A DNA stretch of 17,889 nt from positions 1-17,889 of the forward strand of contig JASDTB010000058.1 of the NCBI GenBank assembly GCA_041441455.1. The letters are read 5' to 3'. The position numbers and the translations under genes are program-made. Under the pieces are notes generated by a model. That model was not told the DNA's origin. It saw only the letters and a list, made by a program, of their open reading frames with translations, and ran no database searches. Each line of letters begins with the position of its first letter. Positions within the stretch are counted from its first letter, which is position 1. The DNA comes from JAFIHK01 sp041441455. GTDB taxonomy: Bacteria; Bacteroidota; Bacteroidia; Bacteroidales; UBA932. This document shows positions 9,498-14,872 of the stretch, piece after piece.

Positions 9498-9531
9498 TAA
9501 ATTTGTGCCCTGGAAATAAACCCTCAGGCAC
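9498..9531 (+). promoter_or_regulatory. -7 box and leader hairpin of the FMN/haem gene pair
   Basis: TAAATTTG (9498-9505) is an exact TAnnTTTG match with no clear -33 partner at the normal distance. Transcription would begin near 9512, giving a leader of about 59 bases. GTGCC (9505-9509) and GGCAC (9527-9531) can pair around a 17-base interval. As the first arm lies partly in the promoter, this may be a DNA palindrome rather than an RNA stem. Confidence 0.45.
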
Positions 9532-9570
9532 ATTTATTGTCTACATTTAAACAGTATTAAAAATTTAAAG

Positions 9571-10080
9571 ATGAAAAAAGTTTTATTATCATTTATTGCT
9601 ATCTTCGTATTCGTACAGATGTTTGGTCAAGGTAACAAAGAGGTGAAGCCGGTTTACAGAGAGGTTTCGGGATTAGAGGTGATTCAGACAGTGTATCCGA
9701 GTGCAGTGGCTGTAGAGAAGGTTAATAATGTATGGTTCAAGATCGTAGACTCAGGAAAAAAGATACTAGGCTACACACTTTCAAGCAAACCATACTCTGA
9801 GGGGATTAAAGGATACCACAACACTACTCCAGTGATTATCGTTCTAGATCCACAAAAAGTGATTCAGAAAATCGCGCTATTAAGCAACTGGGAGACTGCA
9901 GGATACATTAGAAAATTAGAGAGACAAAACTACTTCAACAGTTGGAATGGATTAAAATTCAACGAGGCAGCCTCAAAAAAAGCAAGTGCAGACAGCTATA
10001 CTGGAGCAACCATCTCTGCAAATGCCATTACAAAGAACATTGAGATAGTTCTAAAAAAGGCAGCAGAGAACAAAATATAA
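9571..10080 (+). CDS. Exported FMN-binding-domain protein
   Basis: The protein has 169 residues. The N-terminus MKKVLLSFIAIFVFVQMFGQ is a signal peptide with likely cleavage after FGQ and no lipobox Cys, so the product should be periplasmic or exported. The C-terminal half fits the FMN_bind domain of RnfG/NqrC-type proteins. It ends in DSYTGATISANAI, where DSYTGAT (residues 141-147) matches the flavinylation motif DxxTGAT. ApbE-type transferases attach FMN through a phosphoester to the last Thr of this motif, here Thr147. No ApbE gene is in the window. The protein has no obvious membrane anchor of its own. A CxxCH haem protein gene starts 4 bases after its stop, so the two are almost certainly co-translated and probably pass electrons between them. 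Donor and acceptor are unknown. Confidence 0.85.
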   Translation: MKKVLLSFIAIFVFVQMFGQGNKEVKPVYREVSGLEVIQTVYPSAVAVEKVNNVWFKIVDSGKKILGYTLSSKPYSEGIKGYHNTTPVIIVLDPQKVIQKIALLSNWETAGYIRKLERQNYFNSWNGLKFNEAASKKASADSYTGATISANAITKNIEIVLKKAAENKI

Positions 10081-10084
10081 TTCT

Positions 10085-10489
10085 ATGAACAGATATTACA
10101 AGTCGCTAACTGGTTTAGTAATCTTAACTTCTGTGATCTTGTTGACTTTTCGTGTTATAGATCACGAACCAACAGACACAATGACATTAGACCAACAAGC
10201 AAAAGCGATCTTAAAAAATTCAGGATGTATGAAATGCCATGCTGGCAAACATACCGATAAATTTGATATCAAACGACTTGAAATATCTCTCAATACAATC
10301 AAAGACTCATTAAAACGGAATCAGAACTACAAAATAGGTAGCTCTGATTCCGTTTTGATTTCAAAATTTACAGCAGTTATAAATTCTGGAGAGATGCCTC
10401 CGTTTTCATTCACCATCTTACGACCAGGCTCTTCGGTCAATGAAAGAGAGTCTGAAATTCTTCTTGAGTGGTCGCGAGTAAGTCAATAA
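10085..10489 (+). CDS. Membrane-anchored haem-binding (CxxCH) protein, Haem_bd-like
   Basis: The 134-residue protein has a hydrophobic N-terminal segment (about residues 8-21) that would anchor it with the rest outside the cytoplasm. Cys48-x-x-Cys51-His52 (CMKCH) is a c-type haem attachment motif. Near the C-terminus SGEMPPFSFTILRPGSSVNERESEILLEWS (in pieces: GEMPP at 102-106, LLEWS at 126-130) resembles the end of Bacteroidota haem-binding-domain proteins; Met104 is a candidate axial ligand. It follows the FMN-domain gene after 4 bases. The linker between haem motif and GEMPP contains an extraordinary inverted repeat at DNA level (10309-10359) encoding residues 76-92. The frame stays open through it. 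The gene converges on hydE. Family assignment is from memory of the motif layout; the haem site itself is directly visible. Confidence 0.8.
   Translation: MNRYYKSLTGLVILTSVILLTFRVIDHEPTDTMTLDQQAKAILKNSGCMKCHAGKHTDKFDIKRLEISLNTIKDSLKRNQNYKIGSSDSVLISKFTAVINSGEMPPFSFTILRPGSSVNERESEILLEWSRVSQ
10309..10359. repeat. Long intragenic inverted repeat (hairpin) in the haem-protein gene
   Basis: The arms AAAACGGAATCAGA (10312-10325) and TCTGATTCCGTTTT (10343-10356) are perfect 14-base reverse complements. The stem continues outward through a T-G wobble and two more pairs to 10309/10359. Inside, after one A-C mismatch, CTAC (10327-10330) pairs with GTAG (10338-10341) around a 7-base loop. The whole is a 21-pair, nearly perfect hairpin lying wholly within the coding sequence. 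Its right arm ends CCGTTTTGATTT, which gives it the look of an intrinsic terminator or attenuator. Confidence 0.9.
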
Positions 10490-10493
10490 ACTG

Positions 10494-10530
10494 AAAAAGA
10501 GTAAATCGATTCAGATTGATTTAGAACTCT
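10494..10530 (-). terminator. Convergent terminator hairpin at the hydE / haem-gene junction
   Basis: TAAATCGAT (10502-10510) pairs with ATTGATTTA (10515-10523), nine pairs including one G-T wobble, around a TCAG loop. The loop contains the hydE stop codon (complement of 10511-10513). On the minus strand the stem is followed by CTCTTTTT, a U-tract that makes it a reasonable terminator for hydF-hydE. It may also end the plus-strand haem-gene transcript, but no T-run follows in that direction. Confidence 0.6.
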
Positions 10531-11590
10531 CCTTAAAGGCTCTGGAATCTCCCCATTCATCCCATCCTATCTCAATTCCCTTCGAAGCAAGATTCTGCTC
10601 AAGTTTAGACTTCGAAACAGTTGCATCATCTTTAACTCCCGGCTTGTTTTCGTAAATCTGATAATTGGTTCTCACCTCACTTATGGTCATATTTGGCATG
10701 ATGATATTAGCACCAGCCATAATACCCATCTCCCGACCAAAAGGATCAATTACCTGCAAAGCAGTTGTCGAAGCAATATTGATCTTAGGCATCAAAAGTC
10801 TCAGTAAAGAGATCATCTTTAAAGGCATCTCCATCGAAGATGTACCAGCACTAGTAAGCCCCAATGGAGTGTCTGAATGTTTAAGATATGGCCCCATTCC
10901 CACCATATGCACACCAAATGATTTGAAAAACAGAAGATCGTCAGCTAAATTCTCCTCTGTCTGACCAGGCAGACCAATCATAACACCTGTTCCTGTCTGG
11001 TAACCAATTCTTTTCAAAGCCTCTAGAGAGTTTAGACGGGTCTCAAATGAGTGTAGAGAATCGTTCGGATGAATTTTTGAGTAGATATCAGGATTAGAAG
11101 ACTCTATTCTTAAAAGATATCTATGAGCACCAGCATCAAACCATTCACGATAGACCTCCTCTGGCTGCTCACCTAACGATAAAGTAATACCAAGACGATT
11201 GTCTGTCCTACGTTTTATCTCTTTTACCAATGATGTTACCCTTTTCCTAAAAGCAGAATCAACTCTCTCACCAGCTTGAAGTACAAGCGATCCATATCTT
11301 GAGTACAAAGCAAAATCGGCAGCTTCAAGTACCTGATCATCTGTCAATTCATATCTATCAACCAAAGTATTGGCACATCTGATTCCGCAATAGAGACAAT
11401 TTTTGACACACTTATTAGAGAGTTCGATTAAGCCACGCAAAAAGACCTTATTCCCAATGTTAGCCACTTTTACCTCATAAGCCTTTTGATGGAGCATCTG
11501 AATCAAATCTTGATCCTTCTCCCTCAACCAACCCACAAGTGACACTTTGTCTAAGTTTTCGAATTTATGTTTATCTAATTTATTTTCCAT
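10511..11590 (-). CDS. hydE: HydE: radical SAM maturase of the [FeFe]-hydrogenase H-cluster
   Basis: HydE is a cytoplasmic radical SAM enzyme that acts on the HydG-made Fe(CO)2(CN)-cysteine complex on the way to the di-iron subcluster of [FeFe]-hydrogenase. The radical SAM [4Fe-4S] motif is CVKNCLYC (Cys61, Cys65, Cys68), within the typical context LIELSNKCVKNCLYCGIR. Other family stretches are TLSLGEQ, YLLRIESSNPDIYSKIHP, GVMIGLPGQT and GMGPYLKHSDTPL. The 359 residues are normal for HydE. The C-terminal part has no cysteines, so the non-essential second cluster of some HydE proteins is absent. It starts 8 bases after the hydF stop, forming a two-gene operon. BioB-like and PylB are related families, but the sequence and hydF linkage favour HydE strongly. 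Confidence 0.95.
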   Translation of the reverse strand: MENKLDKHKFENLDKVSLVGWLREKDQDLIQMLHQKAYEVKVANIGNKVFLRGLIELSNKCVKNCLYCGIRCANTLVDRYELTDDQVLEAADFALYSRYGSLVLQAGERVDSAFRKRVTSLVKEIKRRTDNRLGITLSLGEQPEEVYREWFDAGAHRYLLRIESSNPDIYSKIHPNDSLHSFETRLNSLEALKRIGYQTGTGVMIGLPGQTEENLADDLLFFKSFGVHMVGMGPYLKHSDTPLGLTSAGTSSMEMPLKMISLLRLLMPKINIASTTALQVIDPFGREMGIMAGANIIMPNMTISEVRTNYQIYENKPGVKDDATVSKSKLEQNLASKGIEIGWDEWGDSRAFKESSKSI

Positions 11591-11598
11591 TTAACAAC

Positions 11599-12810
11599 CT
11601 ATTTTGAAATAAAAATCTTTACTGCTCTTTCGTAGATACCCATACAGTAAGCCAGAGACATACCATAATTGGAGACAGGAATGCCAGCAGTAATAGCAGG
11701 TTTGAGACGATTATGGAGCTGACGGTGGGTAATCATACATCCACCACATTGTATTACAATCGAATAGTTATCAATAGACATCGGAATCTCATCTAATCCT
11801 GCAACAACATCAAACTCAAGATTTACTCCAGTCCTTTTTTTAAGCAAACGGGGCAGTTTTACACGACCAATATCATCACAAGTTGAATGGTGGGAGCAAG
11901 ATTCCAAAACTAAAACCCTATCGCCATTTTTAAGAGTATCAATCGCTGGTGTACCTTTGAGATAGCTCTCAAAATCACCCTTACATCTTGCAAGAATCAC
12001 ACTGAACCCTGTGAGAGGAATCTCTTTTGGAACTATTTCGGAGACCTTATCAAAAGCCTGACTATCTGTCACTACCAATTTAGGTAAAATCGAAGATCGT
12101 TCAAGAAAACACTTTAATTCCGAAGGCTGCACTACCACTGGAATACAATTTCTATCTAATAGATCTCGGATTGCATTCACCTGCGGCAAAATAAGTCTTC
12201 CCTCAGGAGCTTCGCTATCTATTGGGCATACAAGAACTACAAGGTCACCAGCGATAACCAGATCCTCAAACATCCCCTTTTCAAGAATTGCAGAGCTGTT
12301 TAGGTTTTTAACGATTAAAGATGTCAGTTCAGCGACTGCTCTCTCTTGGTCTTCATCATTTAACATCGAACAAGAGAACTCCAGAAGATCAGATTTATAC
12401 CTCTCTCTAAGCTCATCGGCTTTGGCAACATCTAAAGAGATAATATCCGATTGGTTATGAATCAATATAAAAGGGATCTCCTCCTTTATAAATTTTGAGA
12501 CTAAATCTTTTTCAAACTTTTCAAAAGTATTATCGGTGAACAGCAATAATGCTAGATCAATTTGACTGATAACTCTCTTTGTTCTAGCAACTCGCTGTTG
12601 CCCAAGCTCTCCCTCATCATCTATCCCAGCAGTGTCTATAAAATTTACTGGACCAATTCCAAAGATCTCCATCCTCTTCTTAACAGGATCTGTTGTGGTT
12701 CCTGGAGTGTCGGAAACAATCGCAATATCCTGACCACAAATGGTGTTAATAAGAGAACTTTTCCCAGAATTCCGTCTTCCAAACACACCTATATTTTTGA
12801 CCTTACTCAT
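11599..12810 (-). CDS. hydF: HydF: GTPase scaffold for [FeFe]-hydrogenase maturation
   Basis: HydF is a cytoplasmic GTPase on which the di-iron H-subcluster is completed before transfer to apo-hydrogenase. The protein has 403 residues. Its N-terminal Era/TrmE-like G domain shows G1 GRRNSGKSS (11-19), G2 TPGTTTDPV (35-43) and G3 DTAG (59-62). The G4 position reads NQSD (119-122) instead of canonical NKxD. A dimerisation domain follows. The C-terminal cluster domain has Cys305-x-His307 in ESCSHHSTCDDIGRVKLP, and Cys355-x-x-Cys358 in IQCGGCM. The residue before the CxxC is Gln354, where the family motif CxH-x(44-53)-HCxxC has His. Spacing between the two parts (46 residues) is normal. It is first in the hydF-hydE operon and divergent from a 44-residue miniprotein gene. 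HydG and the hydrogenase are not in the window. Confidence 0.96.
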   Translation of the reverse strand: MSKVKNIGVFGRRNSGKSSLINTICGQDIAIVSDTPGTTTDPVKKRMEIFGIGPVNFIDTAGIDDEGELGQQRVARTKRVISQIDLALLLFTDNTFEKFEKDLVSKFIKEEIPFILIHNQSDIISLDVAKADELRERYKSDLLEFSCSMLNDEDQERAVAELTSLIVKNLNSSAILEKGMFEDLVIAGDLVVLVCPIDSEAPEGRLILPQVNAIRDLLDRNCIPVVVQPSELKCFLERSSILPKLVVTDSQAFDKVSEIVPKEIPLTGFSVILARCKGDFESYLKGTPAIDTLKNGDRVLVLESCSHHSTCDDIGRVKLPRLLKKRTGVNLEFDVVAGLDEIPMSIDNYSIVIQCGGCMITHRQLHNRLKPAITAGIPVSNYGMSLAYCMGIYERAVKIFISK

Positions 12811-12854
12811 ATTTTCTAGAATTATTTTCTATTTCTAAATAAAAAATCACAGTA

Positions 12855-12862
12855 CAAAGTTA
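12855..12862 (-). promoter_or_regulatory. Predicted hydF-hydE -7 box
   Basis: The minus strand reads TAACTTTG here, an exact TAnnTTTG match, which would give a leader of about 38 bases before the hydF ATG at 12810. The -33 region lacks a TTTG. The box is overlapped by AAGTTAA (12857-12863), whose reverse complement TTAACTT occurs at 12886-12892. The pair forms a possible regulator site in the hydF/miniprotein divergent spacer. I saw no FNR-type TTGAT-N4-ATCAA site. Confidence 0.5.
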
Positions 12863-12903
12863 ACTATTTTACGATATGGCACCCCTTAACTTAGTTCATC
12901 AAA

Positions 12904-12947
12904 TACCTTCGCCCATGTAAACTTCAAAACAAACTAAATTTAAGAGG
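12904..12947 (+). promoter_or_regulatory. Promoter candidate and RBS of the 44-residue gene
   Basis: TACCTTCG (12904-12911) differs from TAnnTTTG at one base. It would start transcription near 12918, leaving a leader of about 37 bases. AAGAGG (12942-12947) lies 7 bases before the ATG and is one of the few Shine-Dalgarno-like sequences in the window. This supports a genuine small gene. Confidence 0.4.
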
Positions 12948-12954
12948 CTACATT

Positions 12955-13089
12955 ATGAAAACAATCAACAAAAAACATTTGTTTAGTGCTATAGCACTTG
13001 TTCTTATTCTTATTGCAACAATCTCTGTAATTGCTAATTGGGAGGAATTTAAAAAAGGATTTGATTCGGGGTACGAAGCTGCAGAATAA
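12955..13089 (+). CDS. Small single-pass membrane protein (44 residues), unknown function
   Basis: The frame runs ATG to TAA and encodes MKTINKKHLF... A lysine-rich N-terminus (residues 1-8) is followed by a strongly hydrophobic helix, about residues 9-27. The tail is short and amphipathic: NWEEFKKGFDSGYEAAE, residues 28-44. The topology would be a single membrane span or an uncleaved signal anchor with tail residues Trp29, Phe32, Gly35, Phe36, Gly39 and Tyr40. From memory, short Bacteroidota proteins with a W-x-x-F-K-x-G-F-x-x-G-Y tail are common, but I cannot verify a family. A one-mismatch promoter box and an AAGAGG ribosome-binding site precede it. It is divergent from hydF and is followed closely by the helicase promoter. 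No function is assigned. Confidence 0.7.
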   Translation: MKTINKKHLFSAIALVLILIATISVIANWEEFKKGFDSGYEAAE

Positions 13090-13093
13090 AAAA

Positions 13094-13125
13094 TTGCATG
13101 TTATGGTTTTTTTAACATACCTTTG
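13094..13125 (+). promoter_or_regulatory. DEAD-box helicase gene promoter
   Basis: TTG (13094-13096), a 21-base spacer and TACCTTTG (13118-13125, exact -7 consensus) form a good Bacteroidota promoter. It starts 5 bases after the miniprotein stop. Transcription would start near 13132, leaving a leader of roughly 72 bases plus whatever is missing in the N-gap. The leader is pyrimidine-rich and has no Shine-Dalgarno sequence. Confidence 0.6.
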
Positions 13126-13194
13126 CCTCTTCATATAANNNNNNNNNNCCTCATCTTCCTCAATCATTTTTAAATTATCTTCCTCTTCATATAA
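13126..13194. repeat. Assembly gap flanked by a 13-base direct repeat
   Basis: Ten N bases at 13139-13148 mark a sequence gap. CCTCTTCATATAA occurs exactly before it (13126-13138) and again at 13182-13194. The gap therefore lies inside a direct or tandem repeat in the helicase leader, and its true length is unknown. Either a short tandem array was collapsed or two contig ends overlap. Confidence 0.85.
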
Positions 13195-13203
13195 AACAGA
13201 TAC

Positions 13204-14832
13204 ATGTCGATTTCATTTCAGGATCTTGGTCTTAACAACAAAATTTTAAAGGCAATAAGCGAATTGGGTTTCGAAAAACCCACACAGGTACAGGAAACAA
13301 TCATCCCAAGACTATTAACAGAAAACGGAGACATTGTCTGCCTAGCGCAGACAGGAACAGGTAAAACAGCAGCATTCGGACTTCCGGTGCTACAAACACT
13401 TGATACCTCCAAAAACTATCCGCAAGCTTTAATTCTCAGCCCAACGAGAGAGCTTTGCAGGCAAATCACAGATGACCTCAAGAGGTATGCGAAATACTAT
13501 GAGGGAATCAATATTGTTCCTGTCTATGGTGGGGCAAGCATAGATGCCCAAGTCAGACTACTGAAAAAAGGTGCCCATATTATTGTTGCAACTCCAGGTA
13601 GAATGGTTGACCTTCTGAACAGAGGCGCAGCAAATATCGACAGTATTTCGAATTTAGTGCTCGATGAAGCAGACGAAATGCTAAACATGGGTTTCAAAGA
13701 CGAATTGGATGCAATCTTAGGAAGAAGTCCAGAAGAGAGAAGAACTCTTCTATTTTCGGCAACACTTCCTCTAGAAGTTGAAGGAATCGCTAAGCACTAC
13801 ATGAAGAGACACGAAATCGTGACTGTGGGTGTTAGAAACTCTGGTTCTAATAACGTTAAACACTACTATTTCGTTGTACATGCAAAAGATCGCTACAATG
13901 CTTTAAAAAGAATTGCTGACTACAATCCTGATATATACGGAATCGTTTTCTGCCGTACCAGACAAGAGACCCAAGAGGTTGCTGATTGGTTGGTAAAAGA
14001 TGGTTACAATGCAGACGCACTACATGGCGACCTATCTCAAGGACAGAGAGACCAAGTTATGAGTCGATTCAAACACAAAACTCTTAGCATCTTAGTAGCA
14101 ACAGACGTTGCAGCAAGAGGAATTGATGTGAACGATTTAACACATGTAATCAACTACAACCTTCCCGACGAGGCAGAGATCTATACTCACCGCAGCGGAC
14201 GTACAGGTAGAGCAGATAAGAACGGAGTCTCTGTAGCTATCATCAACAGCAAAGAGCAACATAAAATTAAGAAGATTGAAAAGCTTATCGGCAAACCATT
14301 TGCAAAAGCTAAGATCCCAACTGGTAGCGAAGTGTGTTCGAAACAACTTCTTCACTTGATTCAATCTATCGAAAAGGTACAGGTAAAAAATGAGATCTCT
14401 GAATATATTGATTTGATCAACGATAAGTGGAAAGACATTAGTAAGGAGGAGATTATTCAAAAGGTATTATCGATTGAATTCAACAGATTCTTAGACTATT
14501 ATCGCCACGCTCCAGATTTAAATATCAGAGAAGAGGAGGGTGCAAGAAGATCGAACGATCAGCAACGCGAACAACTCCCATCTAGAAGTGAAAAGGGTTA
14601 TAGCTGGATTAAGATTAATCTGGGTATGAAACACAACATCACTCCTCGTCACTTGATAAGAATGGCTTCAACTATTGGTGTTGGAAAGAATGCGGTTGGA
14701 AAGATCGATATGAGACGTGACATTACTTTTATTTCAATCTCTAATCGTGCTGCAGGATTCTTTGCAAACGAAATCAATAATACCGATTATAGAGGTCTAA
14801 AAGTAAAAACTGAGATTCTCAGAAATAAATAG
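13204..14832 (+). CDS. ATP-dependent DEAD-box RNA helicase with DbpA/CsdA-type RNA-binding tail
   Basis: The protein unwinds RNA duplexes and is likely involved in ribosome assembly, mRNA decay or cold adaptation. It has 542 residues. The RecA-like core shows the Q motif GFEKPTQVQ (22-30), motif I AQTGTGKT (48-55), Ia PTREL (80-84), TPGR (130-133), II DEAD (154-157), III SAT (185-187), and motif VI HRSGRTGRA near 324-332. After a variable linker, the last 75 residues (from SWIKINLGMK) match the DbpA/CsdA RNA-binding domain, so the protein is of the DeaD/CsdA/DbpA class rather than RhlE. The start MSISFQDLGL fits the family, placing the conserved aromatic residue at position 5. It has its own promoter. 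The 3' end carries a 24-base tandem duplication and converges on the flippase gene. Confidence 0.96.
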   Translation: MSISFQDLGLNNKILKAISELGFEKPTQVQETIIPRLLTENGDIVCLAQTGTGKTAAFGLPVLQTLDTSKNYPQALILSPTRELCRQITDDLKRYAKYYEGINIVPVYGGASIDAQVRLLKKGAHIIVATPGRMVDLLNRGAANIDSISNLVLDEADEMLNMGFKDELDAILGRSPEERRTLLFSATLPLEVEGIAKHYMKRHEIVTVGVRNSGSNNVKHYYFVVHAKDRYNALKRIADYNPDIYGIVFCRTRQETQEVADWLVKDGYNADALHGDLSQGQRDQVMSRFKHKTLSILVATDVAARGIDVNDLTHVINYNLPDEAEIYTHRSGRTGRADKNGVSVAIINSKEQHKIKKIEKLIGKPFAKAKIPTGSEVCSKQLLHLIQSIEKVQVKNEISEYIDLINDKWKDISKEEIIQKVLSIEFNRFLDYYRHAPDLNIREEEGARRSNDQQREQLPSRSEKGYSWIKINLGMKHNITPRHLIRMASTIGVGKNAVGKIDMRRDITFISISNRAAGFFANEINNTDYRGLKVKTEILRNK

Positions 14833-14872
14833 AGATCATTTTAAAGACATAAATAGAGATCAATTTATCGAC
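14825..14872. repeat. 24-base tandem duplication across the helicase stop
   Basis: Copy 1 (14825-14848) and copy 2 (14849-14872) agree at 21 of 24 positions, the first 14 (ATAAATAGAGATCA) being identical. Copy 1 contains the helicase stop codon; copy 2 runs into the end of the convergent flippase gene. Confidence 0.8.

Noticed and set aside
12940..13167. Minus-strand open frame of about 75 codons crossing the N-gap
   Set aside because: It contains undefined residues, lies antisense to the 44-residue gene and the helicase promoter, and has no recognisable domain.
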